The notes under the pieces were generated by a model. That model was not told the origin of the DNA and did no database searches. It saw only the letters and a list, made by a program, of their open reading frames with translations. Below, in pieces: positions 38,401 to 48,313 of a DNA stretch of 64,000 nt (its first letter is position 1; each line of letters starts with the position of its first letter). This DNA is from Anabaena lutea FACHB-196 (GTDB taxonomy: Bacteria; Cyanobacteriota; Cyanobacteriia; Cyanobacteriales; Nostocaceae): assembly GCF_014698305.1 (NCBI RefSeq), contig NZ_JACJST010000004.1, positions 1-64,000 on the forward strand, given 5' to 3'. Position numbers and translations under genes: made by a program.

Positions 38401-39186
38401 ATGTCACCAGCACCAGAAATCGCCGTTGAGTTTCAGGATGTCAGCTTCCATATTAATCGCCGTTCCCTATTATCTCACTTAAATCTTACTATTTATCAAG
38501 GGGAAGCCATTGCTTTACTAGGACGCAGTGGTAGCGGTAAAACCACAACTTTAAAATTAATTAATCGCCTACTGATTCCCACCCAAGGAAAAGTTTTTGT
38601 TAGTGATAGCTACGGCGAGCAAAGTTATCGTTCTACAATTAAATGGGATGCCATTAAACTGCGGCGGCGTATTGGTTACGTCATCCAAGAAACTGGCTTG
38701 TTTCCCCATTTTACCATTGGAGAAAATGTCGGGCTTGTACCCTCTTTAGAAAAATGGACACAACAACGAATTTATGCACGAGTCTATGAAATGTTAAACT
38801 TAGTTGGTCTAGATCCGGAAAAATTCGCTCAACGCTATCCCTATCAGCTATCTGGTGGTCAACGTCAGCGAGTCGGGGTGGCGAGGGCTTTAGCAGCCGA
38901 CCCACCGATATTATTAATGGATGAGCCTTTTGGCGCACTCGACCCGATAACTCGTCTAGAATTACAACAACAATTTCACCACTTGCAAAAGCAGCTAGGA
39001 AAAACCGTTATTTTTGTCACCCACGACATTCAAGAAGCTTTTTTTCTAGCAGATCGAATTGGATTAATGTGTGAAGGAAATTTAGTTTTCCTAGGAAATA
39101 GAACAGAATTTCTCCAATCTCAACATCCAGAGGCACAAGCTTTTATTGCTTGTTTAAATGCTGGGAATAATTGGGAAATAAATTAA
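38401..39186 (+). CDS. ABC transporter ATPase, osmoprotectant (OpuCA/ProV-like) type
   Basis: 261 residues: Walker A GRSGSGKTT, Q-loop YVIQETGLFPHFT, signature LSGGQRQRVG, Walker B ILLMDEPFGALDP, H-loop THD. The sequence FPHFTIGENV and the length without regulatory CBS domains match quaternary-amine importers. The next gene, 15 nt downstream, is a permease fused to a binding protein of the same system. Substrate is likely glycine betaine, choline or a related compound (inference). Confidence 0.85.
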   Translation: MSPAPEIAVEFQDVSFHINRRSLLSHLNLTIYQGEAIALLGRSGSGKTTTLKLINRLLIPTQGKVFVSDSYGEQSYRSTIKWDAIKLRRRIGYVIQETGLFPHFTIGENVGLVPSLEKWTQQRIYARVYEMLNLVGLDPEKFAQRYPYQLSGGQRQRVGVARALAADPPILLMDEPFGALDPITRLELQQQFHHLQKQLGKTVIFVTHDIQEAFFLADRIGLMCEGNLVFLGNRTEFLQSQHPEAQAFIACLNAGNNWEIN

Positions 39187-39201
39187 TAAAAGGAGCTACC
39201 T

Positions 39202-40734
39202 TTGTTTTTAATTCAATATGCTCCAGAAATTATCCTCCGCACTGGAGAACATTTAATATTAGTGGTTGTTGCGATGTCAGTGGCTATCTCTATTGGCATT
39301 CCTATCGGCATTTTCATCACTCGTCAACCAAAACTAGCTCCATCTATTCTCGGTTTAGCTAACGCTATTCAAACCATTCCTAGTTTAGCTATTTTTGGCT
39401 TCCTGATTTCTGTACCGTTTTTAGGAGGAATTGGCAAAATACCTGCCATTGTTGCCTTGACTCTCTACGCTTTGCTTCCTATTATTCGCAATACTTATAT
39501 TGGCATTAATAGCGTTGATTCAGCTATTCGAGAATCAGGAAAAGGGATGGGGATGACAGATTTGCAACTCCTATTTCAGGTAGAAATTCCTCTGGCTTTA
39601 GGTGTAATTTTAGCTGGAGTTAGAGTAGCAACTGTTATTTCTGTAGGTATTGCTACCATTGCAGCGGCTATTGGTGGTGGTGGGTTAGGAGTATTTATTT
39701 TTCGCGGGATTTCTACAGTTAACAATCAATTAATTCTTGCAGGTGCAATACCCGCTGCTGTCATTGCATTAGGCGCAGATTTAGCCTTGGGATGGTTAGA
39801 AAAAGAACTGACACAGCAACAGAAGAAAAAATGGAAATTTAATCGTAATTTTGCTGTTTTGTTGGGCATATTAACATTACTAATTATGGGATTAATTGCC
39901 TTTGCACATCAACAGATACCACCAACAATTGTGATTGGCTCAAAGAATTTTACTGAACAAGTTATTTTAGGAGAATTACTAGCTCAACAAATAGAATCCC
40001 ATAGTAAATTAAAAGTTGATAGAAGCTTCAATTTGGGTGGAACTTTTATCTGTCATGAAGCTGTGAAAGCTGGTAAAATTGCTGGCTATGTTGAATATAC
40101 TGGAACTTCATTTACTGCTGTTTTGAAACAAAAACCTATCACTAATCCTCAAGTTGTTTATCAGAAAGTCAAGCAAGATTACAAGGATAAATTTCAGTTA
40201 GAAGTTATGTCACCTTTGGGATTTAACAATACATTTGCGATGATTATCCGAGGTGAAGATGCAAAACGTTTGCAGATTAAAACTCTTTCTGAAGCAGCTA
40301 AATATACTCCCCAATTAAAAGCAGGATTTGGATATGAATTTCTCGCACGAGAAGATGGCTATCCAGGTTTAGCCAAGACTTACGGACTGAAGTTTGCCCA
40401 ACCTCCTCAAGAAATGGATTTAGGATTGATGTATCAAGCTTTAGCAGAAAAGAAAGTAGATTTAATAGCAGCGAATTCTACAGATGGCTTAATTCCTGTT
40501 TTAAATTTAGTTGTTTTGGAAGATGATAAAAAATATTTCCCTCCTTATGAAGCTGTTCCTATTTTTAATCAAGCGACATTGACAAAATATCCAGAGTTAC
40601 GGGAAGCTATCAATCAATTGGCTGGACTAATTTCCGATGAAGAAATGCAAAAAATGAATTATCAAGTGGATAATCAATCTCAACCAGTTGAAGTGGTCGT
40701 TCGTGGGTTTCTTCAAACTAAATCTAAACTCTAA
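39202..40734 (+). CDS. Fused permease/substrate-binding protein of a quaternary-amine-type ABC importer
   Basis: 510 residues in two domains. Residues 1-240 are the permease with five or six helices and the EAA-like loop ESGKGMGMTDLQLLFQVEIP. Residues 240-510 are a periplasmic OpuAC/ProX-type binding domain (GSKNFTEQVILGELLAQQIE, quoted 20 residues). Fusions of this kind are known in osmoprotectant transporters, where the binding domain stays tethered. The start is TTG 39202, supported by AAAAGGAG about 7 nt upstream. It follows the ATPase gene by 15 nt, forming a two-gene operon. Confidence 0.85.
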   Translation: MFLIQYAPEIILRTGEHLILVVVAMSVAISIGIPIGIFITRQPKLAPSILGLANAIQTIPSLAIFGFLISVPFLGGIGKIPAIVALTLYALLPIIRNTYIGINSVDSAIRESGKGMGMTDLQLLFQVEIPLALGVILAGVRVATVISVGIATIAAAIGGGGLGVFIFRGISTVNNQLILAGAIPAAVIALGADLALGWLEKELTQQQKKKWKFNRNFAVLLGILTLLIMGLIAFAHQQIPPTIVIGSKNFTEQVILGELLAQQIESHSKLKVDRSFNLGGTFICHEAVKAGKIAGYVEYTGTSFTAVLKQKPITNPQVVYQKVKQDYKDKFQLEVMSPLGFNNTFAMIIRGEDAKRLQIKTLSEAAKYTPQLKAGFGYEFLAREDGYPGLAKTYGLKFAQPPQEMDLGLMYQALAEKKVDLIAANSTDGLIPVLNLVVLEDDKKYFPPYEAVPIFNQATLTKYPELREAINQLAGLISDEEMQKMNYQVDNQSQPVEVVVRGFLQTKSKL

Positions 40735-40763
40735 ATTTAGATATCAAATTTCGCAAGTTCTAT

Positions 40764-41258
40764 TTACCACCATTTTGTCCCTGGTTCACCTTTAAATGGC
40801 CCAACAATATCAGAAGTAATCCATCCCCCATAAAAATCACCTGCTTGAGCTTTAACTAACTCATCATTGACATAGCAAGCATCCATTAAACTGGCATAGA
40901 AACTATAGTATTCTTGAATAGATTCAAAATTAGGACTAGGCTGAATATATCGCCAAGCAGCATTATTTACATATTTATCACCCACAGAAATATCATAATA
41001 TTGACACCAACCTTTCCATTCACACCAAGTTTTTCTAGGTGTTGCTATCAAATGTTCAATTTTAATATCTTCAGCGGGAATATAATAACCAGGAGGATGA
41101 CTAGTTTCTAAAACTCTTTTTCCGCGATTTGTTTCTGCTAAAACAATACCATTAAAAATGATTTTTAGATGTTTGTCTGTATCTTGTAAAATTGCTGGAC
41201 GGGGGTAGTCCCAAACAGATTCTTGTCCTGGTTGTGGGGGGAAGGGTTGTGGTTTCAT
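40764..41258 (-). CDS. DUF427-domain protein
   Basis: 164 residues with the DUF427 pattern: SVWDYPRPAI near the N-terminus, ETSHPPGYYIPAEDI, TWCEWKGWCQYYDI, and a C-terminal region ending GPFKGEPGTKWW. The family has a beta-tent fold and unknown function. It is convergent with the ABC operon, 29 nt from its stop. Confidence 0.87.
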   Translation of the reverse strand: MKPQPFPPQPGQESVWDYPRPAILQDTDKHLKIIFNGIVLAETNRGKRVLETSHPPGYYIPAEDIKIEHLIATPRKTWCEWKGWCQYYDISVGDKYVNNAAWRYIQPSPNFESIQEYYSFYASLMDACYVNDELVKAQAGDFYGGWITSDIVGPFKGEPGTKWW

Positions 41259-41294
41259 GGTTATTTAATTAATTATTATGACCATTAAATTATA

Positions 41295-42155
41295 TCATTT
41301 ATTAACTGACGCTGTAGACTGAGAATCATCAAAATGACTATTTATCTTAGATTCAATCAAACTCATAGGAAACATAATTCCTGGTTTTTTAGTAATAGGA
41401 TTGATGGTTTTAAATACTCTATCCCAAAAACCTTGAATACCATAATTTCGGTTAAAACCAGTGTGATGAAGATCATGGAAATCTGAGGGAATAAAAAATA
41501 TTGATAAGGAACTATGGCCTTCTAAATTATAAATATTACCTATCAAAGTCCATGCACAAAGTTGAGTTATATCATATCCAAAGATAAAGATAGGTAAAAC
41601 ATCTGTGATGGTAACAACAATATATTCCAAAAGGCTTTTATGTCCAGCTACAAAACTTGATGTATCTTGAAATTCATGATGTTTAAGATGAATTTTGAGC
41701 AATGATTTTGTATGAAATAATCTATGGACTACATAAAAGCAGAAATCAGCAGCAACTATTCTCATCAAAAACCATCCTAAATTTAGAAGTAAACTATTAC
41801 CTCTATGAACTTCTGGAGCTAAATATAGTATGATTAATGTTGATATAAAAGCTTTTATTTCTCCTGTAATAATACCTTTTATAGTGAAAGTAGGAAACTC
41901 TTGCTTTTTTACTTTCTTAACTCTTATTGTTAGTTTATCTCTTAAAACATCGTTGCTTTTGATAAATTTTTCAATGAAAATACCAATAACATAAAATGAT
42001 ATAGAACCAATTAGCCAGTATAATACTACCTGGGTGATAAAATTAAGTTTTATATTATTGAACAGAAAATAAAATACTTGCTGAACAATTGTACAACTAA
42101 TAGCAATCTTGAGATAAAATTCTAACTCAAAACAGCAATTAAATAACCTTTGCAT
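41295..42155 (-). CDS. Fatty acid hydroxylase/sterol desaturase superfamily protein
   Basis: 286 residues, membrane di-iron oxidase. It has four or more hydrophobic helices and histidine clusters HRLFH, HLKHHEF, and HDLHHTGFNRNYG, the pattern that binds the di-iron centre. The substrate (fatty acid, sterol or carotenoid) cannot be told. It stands alone. Confidence 0.85.
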   Translation of the reverse strand: MQRLFNCCFELEFYLKIAISCTIVQQVFYFLFNNIKLNFITQVVLYWLIGSISFYVIGIFIEKFIKSNDVLRDKLTIRVKKVKKQEFPTFTIKGIITGEIKAFISTLIILYLAPEVHRGNSLLLNLGWFLMRIVAADFCFYVVHRLFHTKSLLKIHLKHHEFQDTSSFVAGHKSLLEYIVVTITDVLPIFIFGYDITQLCAWTLIGNIYNLEGHSSLSIFFIPSDFHDLHHTGFNRNYGIQGFWDRVFKTINPITKKPGIMFPMSLIESKINSHFDDSQSTASVNK

Positions 42156-42467
42156 CTTTTTAAACCCTAATTTATTTAGGTTAATTAATATTTGATTAGT
42201 TTTCTTAAAATGTACGTAATTAAAAATTCAAGTAGCTGATGATCAATCTCATCTCAATTATATTATTATCTTCTGAATTTGTAATCATCAAAAATCCCAG
42301 ATTAAGAGAATTTCTTCCAGTTAAAATGTAAGGAGTTATCTTAATTGGGTACTTAAATAATATCATTGTTTGTCACCTTGATAGATATCCCAAAAACAAA
42401 ACTTATACTAACTAATTTACTCAAATTTTTTAGAGATGAGAATTTGACAGAAAAAGAGTTTGCAAAA
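42156..42467. other. Gene-free stretch, nothing recognised
   Basis: A 312-nt A+T-rich gap between the hydroxylase start and the mscS stop. It should hold the hydroxylase promoter. I see no repeat, hairpin or small gene in it. Confidence 0.6.
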
Positions 42468-44087
42468 TTAATTTTCCTTATTTTCATTATTACCAGCAGG
42501 AAGTAGAATACCTTTCAGCAACAAATTATCCATAAACATCTTCCGCAAAAAACGCTGAATATGAAGATGTTTTCCCGGTTTTACCTTGGTTAAGGTTCGC
42601 AACACAAAGTGAGATTCACTTACACTTTCTACACCTTCTACAAAAGTTGGTTCAAGGACATCTAACTCATTTTCTTTTAACTGAATTCCTATTTCCTGAA
42701 TTACTTCATATATATGTGATAAATTAGAATTATAAGGTACATTAACTTCCACTACTGCAAATATATACTGTTTGGAGTAATTGGTAATTGAGCCAATATC
42801 CCCATTACGAATAATATGTAATTGACCATTGGGATGTCTGATGCGAGTGGTTCTCAGTTCTATCGCCTCAACAGTACCTTCTACTGTTTTCTCTTCGGCT
42901 TTCCCCGCCTCAATATAGTCACCTACCAAATAGTAATTTTCAAAGAGAATAAAGAAGCCACAAACTATATCGTTAATTAGTGTTTGTGCGCCTAACCCCA
43001 CAGCGATACCAACAATTCCAGCACCAGCCAGAATAGGAGTAGGATTAATATCAAGGATGTAGAGAATGGAAATCGCAACGCTGAAATAGATTAAATATTG
43101 CAACAAACTACGAAACAAAGGAATCAGAGTTAAGCGTCTGCTTTTTTGAATATCAGTTAAATTATGGTCTTTTAACAACACCTCTTCTAGTAATAAGTAA
43201 ATCACCTCAAACATCACACGACTTATGAAAATGATAGCAATAATTTTGATGATTTTTAAACCAAAAGTGGCCAGTTTAGCTATTAACTGCACCTGCTGAA
43301 TTACCAATGTGACAGTGCAGACGTAAATCACAAATTCTAAACACCGTTTTAAAAAGGGAATCAGGTGTTGGAGACGATCATAAAATCTTAATAGATTTTC
43401 AGGACTGGAGTATCTGACGCTCAGAACATCTAGAATATCAACAATTGCTGCAACTGCTTTGAGAATTAGTAATCCCACACCAATGATCAGATAGATTCGT
43501 AGTGCGATATATAGATATTCGGAAACTACTATGGGTAATTTGAGAAATTGGGTACAAGTAATCAGCACCCATAACCAGATTCCACCTCTAATTCTTTGAT
43601 TGAGTGCGGTAAAAAAAGCGTCAATACTTTCATCATCAGTGGTATTTTTGTCTAAGTTCTTAGTACGATTACTAGCTATCTTCAACCAAGATTTTATAAC
43701 TTTTAGAGCGAATATTGCTGCAATTACAACACCACAACTTTTAGAAATACCAATTCCTAATGCCATCCAAAATCCTGATGGAATCCGGCGAATTAAGTCT
43801 ATTGTATATTGTTGCAGGTCTTCACCCCGATAGATTAGATAACCATTAGCACCGACAATCAAAAGGCACGATACTATGCAACCAAGTAATAACAAACCAG
43901 TAATATTGCGGCGCAGGATTTTAATTTTTATATCGTCACACTTCAATATTGATAATCTAATTAACAACTTGAATAACTTACCTAAAAGCCATCTTAATTT
44001 TAGAAAAACAATTATTAAAATGCCGACTTCAGCTAAAATAATTAATAGGTTCATAATTCGGTAATTTCGCATTTTCATGATACCCAA
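42468..44087 (-). CDS. MscS-family mechanosensitive ion channel, large form
   Basis: 539 residues with several membrane helices before the MscS core. The pore helix and beta domain are shown by ILAGAGIVGIAVGLGAQTLI, NDIVCGFFILFENYY, GDYIEAGK and TTRIRHPNGQLHIIRNGDI. It opens on hypo-osmotic stress. It follows another MscS gene by 38 nt, and both follow egtD. Confidence 0.9.
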   Translation of the reverse strand: MGIMKMRNYRIMNLLIILAEVGILIIVFLKLRWLLGKLFKLLIRLSILKCDDIKIKILRRNITGLLLLGCIVSCLLIVGANGYLIYRGEDLQQYTIDLIRRIPSGFWMALGIGISKSCGVVIAAIFALKVIKSWLKIASNRTKNLDKNTTDDESIDAFFTALNQRIRGGIWLWVLITCTQFLKLPIVVSEYLYIALRIYLIIGVGLLILKAVAAIVDILDVLSVRYSSPENLLRFYDRLQHLIPFLKRCLEFVIYVCTVTLVIQQVQLIAKLATFGLKIIKIIAIIFISRVMFEVIYLLLEEVLLKDHNLTDIQKSRRLTLIPLFRSLLQYLIYFSVAISILYILDINPTPILAGAGIVGIAVGLGAQTLINDIVCGFFILFENYYLVGDYIEAGKAEEKTVEGTVEAIELRTTRIRHPNGQLHIIRNGDIGSITNYSKQYIFAVVEVNVPYNSNLSHIYEVIQEIGIQLKENELDVLEPTFVEGVESVSESHFVLRTLTKVKPGKHLHIQRFLRKMFMDNLLLKGILLPAGNNENKEN

Positions 44088-44125
44088 ATCCTCAAAGAAT
44101 TCGGGTATATCTATTCTAAACTTTC

Positions 44126-45241
44126 TTAATTGTTGCTGTTTGTCATCTGTTTATATTTTTCTGGTTCTGTTCTCAGATCTACATACAAGAAATCAATGCC
44201 CTCTTTTTCCAAGAGTTCTAGTATTGCTAGATTTAAATTCTTTTCTGCATCAAAATAAAGATTGTCATCATTGACAAAAGCCATAATTTCAATGACGCGG
44301 GCATTCTGTTCGATTTTTTTGAAGCGCACTGTACAAGCTGGAGAAAAGCCAGGAATGTGTTTTGGTAATTCTTGAATGTTATCGCAAATTCTGGCAGTTT
44401 GTTGTGCGGAAATTCCATCAATGCTGAGAATTAAATTCAGTCCCCATTTTAAATCTTTACCAGGATTTTGTGACCAATTTTCTACAATTCCAGAAATCAT
44501 GCGAGAGTTGGGCATTTTCAGAATAGAACCCCATTTAGCTAAATGCAGGGTTGTAGTTCTAAAGCCAATATTTTGGATTTGCACAAAACCATCTACTCCT
44601 GATATTCCTACCCAGTCACCTTCTTTATAGAGATTATCAGAGTAAATAATTATTGTACAAAACCAGTCATAAACAATATCCTTAAACAGTAAACCTAAAG
44701 TTATTCCAGCACCACCTAATAAACCAACAAGCGCAGCGGCTGATTGTCCTAAAAATATCTCACTCACCTTAATTGTGATGACTATAATTGCTGCCGATTG
44801 AAATATTTTTGGCATCAATGGCCTCAACAATTCATCAAGCTCAGTGTCAGTGTGCAGCACCATGTTAGCAATTATCTGTCCCAAGATTGAAGAGGCTCGA
44901 TAAACAACATAAGCTACTATGAAAACAACTATTAAGTTGAGAATTCTAGTAATTGTTTCGCTTAATTGCAGTCCAATATTTTCTGCGATAATCTCTTTGA
45001 CTAACCACAGTCCACCAATGAGTATCATCCAGCTTAAGGATGGTTTGATAATTGTGATCAACTCATCGTCGAGTTTAGTTTCAGTTTTGCTAGTGAAGCC
45101 CTCGATGCTTTTGATGATTCCGGCAACAAAAAACCGTCTTAAAGCCTGTGTTAGTGTCAGGATGAGGATGACAACAAGGATTTTGGCGATGGGGATACCG
45201 GAGTAATTGATATTTTTCAGTGCGTTCCAAACTGCTTCCAT
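44126..45241 (-). CDS. MscS-family mechanosensitive ion channel
   Basis: 371 residues. MscS core ALVGLLGGAGITLGLLFKDI, then YDWFCTIIIYSDNLYKEGDWV and FRTTTLHLAKWGSILKMPNS mark the pore and beta domain; the C-terminal domain follows. Three or four helices precede the core. It is 42 nt downstream of egtD and 38 nt upstream of the second channel, so the three appear to be one transcription unit. Confidence 0.9.
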   Translation of the reverse strand: MEAVWNALKNINYSGIPIAKILVVILILTLTQALRRFFVAGIIKSIEGFTSKTETKLDDELITIIKPSLSWMILIGGLWLVKEIIAENIGLQLSETITRILNLIVVFIVAYVVYRASSILGQIIANMVLHTDTELDELLRPLMPKIFQSAAIIVITIKVSEIFLGQSAAALVGLLGGAGITLGLLFKDIVYDWFCTIIIYSDNLYKEGDWVGISGVDGFVQIQNIGFRTTTLHLAKWGSILKMPNSRMISGIVENWSQNPGKDLKWGLNLILSIDGISAQQTARICDNIQELPKHIPGFSPACTVRFKKIEQNARVIEIMAFVNDDNLYFDAEKNLNLAILELLEKEGIDFLYVDLRTEPEKYKQMTNSNN

Positions 45242-45283
45242 AATTGTTAAGCTGTATTTGAGTTTTTGAGTTAATTGGAAAAG

Positions 45284-46261
45284 TTATTGAGCTTGGTAAA
45301 GAATTAACCCAAACCACTTTTGGGAATCAGTCCAAGTTTTCACAGTTTTAAGTCCTTTGGTTGCAAGTTGTTTTTGCATAGTTGCTAAATCAAACTTGCG
45401 AGAAATTTCAGTAAGAATGCTTTCCCCAGCTTGAAACGAAATCTTTAAATTGAGGATATCTAAGGACACCCAATGATCTTTTTGGCAATGGAGATACATT
45501 TCTATTTGAGAGGATGTTTGATTATAAATTGCTTGATGAGTGAATAAATTTAGGTCAAAATTTCCTTGGAAACGCCAATTTAAATGGGAGAGCATATTCA
45601 AATTAAAAGCAGCCGTTACGTCTTGGCTATCGTTATAAGCTGCTTCTAAAATGTTTGGTGGTTTTTGTAAATCAATACCCAGTAAAAAGTAATCTCTTGG
45701 TTTTAAAGTTCGAGCTATTTTGCTCAAAAAACTATCACATTCCTGTGGGGTAAAATTCCCTAGAGAACTTCCTAAGAAAAACAGCAACCGTGATTGTAAA
45801 GAATTTGATTCTAGATGAGATAAAGCTTGTTCATAAGTTCCTAATAATCCATGAATAGAAAAATCAGGATATTTTTTTTGTAGTTCTATGACGCTGGTTT
45901 TAAGGATTCCCCCACTCACATCGATTGGTAGATATCTACAAGAATCGGCAATTTTTTGATAAGCATCTAATAAAAGACGAGTTTTAGTAGAACTACCACT
46001 ACCTAATTCTATTAATTCACAACAGCTTGTGATTTGAGCAATTTCATCAGCATATTGACTCAAAATCCATGCTTCGGTGCGGGTTGGGTAATATTCAGGT
46101 AACTCACAGATTTTTTCAAATAGTTGAGAACCATGATCATCATAAAAATACTTGGGAGGTAAAGTTTTTGGAGTTTGGGTTAATCCTTGAATGACATCTT
46201 CACCATCATTCTTTAAATCTTGATAATGATCATCAAGAACTGTTAAGGTTTCGGTTAACAT
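45284..46261 (-). CDS. egtD: L-histidine N-alpha-methyltransferase (EgtD)
   Basis: Trimethylates histidine to hercynine, the first step of ergothioneine synthesis. 325 residues. Family strings are LPPKYFYDDHGSQLFEKICE (20), LIELGSGSSTKTRLLLDA and FLGSSLGNFTPQE. The partner egtB lies 181 nt upstream on the same strand, across a small mobile repeat. Downstream it is followed by the MscS genes. Confidence 0.93.
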   Translation of the reverse strand: MLTETLTVLDDHYQDLKNDGEDVIQGLTQTPKTLPPKYFYDDHGSQLFEKICELPEYYPTRTEAWILSQYADEIAQITSCCELIELGSGSSTKTRLLLDAYQKIADSCRYLPIDVSGGILKTSVIELQKKYPDFSIHGLLGTYEQALSHLESNSLQSRLLFFLGSSLGNFTPQECDSFLSKIARTLKPRDYFLLGIDLQKPPNILEAAYNDSQDVTAAFNLNMLSHLNWRFQGNFDLNLFTHQAIYNQTSSQIEMYLHCQKDHWVSLDILNLKISFQAGESILTEISRKFDLATMQKQLATKGLKTVKTWTDSQKWFGLILYQAQ

Positions 46262-46348
46262 TTTTTAATTCCTGCTATTTTTTGATCTTAGAAAATCGTG
46301 ACTCTCAAATTCTCTCTGGGACTCTGCGTGAAAAAACCGTAAATTAAT

Positions 46349-46438
46349 AGGACTTACGCAAGATGTGACTGAAAACCTTATTCTTGTGTAGCGGTAATTC
46401 CTGAATTACCGCTACGTTGGTTCTGTTTTGCGTAAGTC
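46349..46438. mobile_element. MITE-like element, GGACTTACGCA family, copy C
   Basis: Ends AGGACTTACGCAA (46349-46361) and TTGCGTAAGTC (46428-46438) are inverted repeats. The 90-bp unit is near-identical to copy A at 2446-2537, including the central palindrome GCGGTAATTCCTGAATTACC. Both copies also share about 40 nt on their left (ACTCTGCGTG...). It lies between egtB and egtD. Confidence 0.82.
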
Positions 46439-46442
46439 ATAA

Positions 46443-47801
46443 TTAAATAAGACTCAAATTCTGAACAATTCTAAACCCAACGTGCTGATAAAAGTAGGGA
46501 CGAAACCAGTTACGATAGGATGGTAATGCCATTGAACCATTCGTTGCCCAAGAACCACCAAGCATCATCAAATGCTTCCCATCAAAAAAGGGTGCGGATT
46601 GATCTTCATAAAGCTGATGGGTTTGAAATCCTGGTAAAGCTTTGAATGTCTCTCCTAACCATTCCCAAATATTTCCTCGTAAGTCATATAGACCATTTTT
46701 AGTATTAGCTGGTTTGAACATTCCCACGGGACTGGGAGAAATGAATTGTAAGTTGATATTAGAGTTATTTGATAAGGGGCTATCTTCAGATATTAGTAAA
46801 GCTTGGTTCCATTCTGCTTCGCTCATTAGACGTGTTTCTGTGCCTTTCCAGCGACAATAAGCGATCGCTTCGTAGTGGTTAACTTCTACAGGCCAATTTA
46901 GGGGTAAATCCATTTCATCAAAAGTGGCTCGATAGCGATAGCCATTTTGAGATGATATCCAGAATTTGGGATGTTGTACGTTGTAGAGTTGTTTCCAAGT
47001 CCAAGATTCACTATTCCAGTATTTTGAATTATTGTAGCCACCTGCTTGCACAAACTCTAAAAATTCTTTATTTGTGATTAGATATTGACTAGCTAAAAAT
47101 GGTTTTACTTCAACTTGCAAATGACCATATTCGCTATCCCAACCGTAGGTTAAATCATCTTTAGGTTTTCCCAATTTCACCATACCACCAGGAATTTCTC
47201 GCATTTCATTATGAAGAATTTCCCTACTACTAGGTGCATAATTCCATCCTTGGGGACGTTTTAGCTTCTCAACTGGTAATTGACGCAGCAGCATAGAAGA
47301 GGTTTCAAAATGAATGCGACTGTGTTCTATTCCCATTAGCAAAGCCCAAAAAGGATGCTGTTGATGTATGGGGAGATGAAGAGGAGTTTTTTTAATAATG
47401 GCTGTAATTTCTTCCCTAACTTTGTCCCGATATTGCCAAACTTTTTCTACATCAGGCCAGATAACTTTTTGCATGGCTGCATTTAGTTCTGCTGGTGTTT
47501 CTGGATCAACTCCTAGTTCAAATAGAGTTTCAAATTTTGGATTAATAGAATTTTTGATTAAACCAACACGAATTAATTTATTGATATAAAAAACAGCCGA
47601 GTGACCAAGATAAAAAATTAGAGGATTTCTTAAAGGATCAGGATTGATATAGAAGGTTTCTTCCCCAACTAAACTTTTCATGAGTGTTTCTTCAATTTCC
47701 CATGAACTCTCAAAGTAATTGAGTAGGGTTTGTGAACTGCAATCATCAAGTTTAGGAACTTGAATTAATGTCAGTTTATTAATTGTGGGAATTGTGGGCA
47801 T
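46443..47801 (-). CDS. egtB: Non-heme iron sulfoxide synthase for ergothioneine, EgtB/OvoA-like
   Basis: 452 residues: DinB-like N-terminal domain and C-terminal FGE-sulfatase (SUMF1) domain. Iron-binding His67 lies in GHSAVFYINKL and the HxxxHxE motif is H160-SRI-H164-F-E166. The N-terminal strings NPDPLRNPLIFYLGH and FELGVDP match the OvoA N-terminus better than actinobacterial EgtB, as is known for cyanobacterial EgtB. The C-terminal GGSWATNGSMALPSYRNWFRP is the SUMF1 core. It lacks the OvoA methyltransferase domain. With egtD downstream it should make the ergothioneine sulfoxide from hercynine; no egtC or egtE is present. Confidence 0.85.
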   Translation of the reverse strand: MPTIPTINKLTLIQVPKLDDCSSQTLLNYFESSWEIEETLMKSLVGEETFYINPDPLRNPLIFYLGHSAVFYINKLIRVGLIKNSINPKFETLFELGVDPETPAELNAAMQKVIWPDVEKVWQYRDKVREEITAIIKKTPLHLPIHQQHPFWALLMGIEHSRIHFETSSMLLRQLPVEKLKRPQGWNYAPSSREILHNEMREIPGGMVKLGKPKDDLTYGWDSEYGHLQVEVKPFLASQYLITNKEFLEFVQAGGYNNSKYWNSESWTWKQLYNVQHPKFWISSQNGYRYRATFDEMDLPLNWPVEVNHYEAIAYCRWKGTETRLMSEAEWNQALLISEDSPLSNNSNINLQFISPSPVGMFKPANTKNGLYDLRGNIWEWLGETFKALPGFQTHQLYEDQSAPFFDGKHLMMLGGSWATNGSMALPSYRNWFRPYFYQHVGFRIVQNLSLI

Positions 47802-48036
47802 GATATTAATTTAAGTTTTGTATTCGCAGCGACAGCGATTTTTTTGGTTATATGCATTTAATTATCGCATTTTGGTCTTATTTGGTGATTTTTAATCATT
47901 ATTTAATAATTGTGTGATTTTAAATACAAAAAATTAAAAACCAATTATGTAATTTAAATTACTAAAAAAACAGGGTAATCAGGAGATTTACCCTTGGTAT
48001 CATGTCTGCCAGAATACTTATTATTAGGGAACTGTG

Positions 48037-48178
48037 CGGGGATGCTGAGAGTTTTTTGATAAGCAATTAGCCAGATTTGATCTAATAAACCAAGTTGCTG
48101 ATTCAAAGTATGAATTTAACGTCATTCAGAGGCGCAGAGAGTTTTTTTGATAAGTAACTAGCCGGACTTGATATCAGC
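48037..48178. repeat. Two copies of a GGAGTTTTTTGATNAGCAATTAGCC-type repeat
   Basis: Near 48037-48080 and 48131-48178 the strings GAGAGTTTTTTGATAAGCAA and GAGAGTTTTTTTGATAAGTA recur, each followed by TAGCC-GA-TTGAT. A third copy is at 51784-51836. The rest of the 47802-48313 gap has no gene; an A+T-rich egtB promoter region lies at its left end. Confidence 0.65.
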
Positions 48179-48313
48179 CATAAACCCTCTTTCAAGACAG
48201 CAAGACCGCGACTCTTACTGCCTTAATAATAATTAACCCGATACGATATAAATCCCTCAAAAGTCCAATTTTCTTAACTCATACTACCCATACGAACCAG
48301 ATTTGGTTTTCGA

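Noticed and set aside
46443-47801. Full OvoA for ovothiol synthesis
   Set aside because: The N-terminal region is OvoA-like but the C-terminal methyltransferase domain is absent and egtD is adjacent, so ergothioneine synthesis is the better call.
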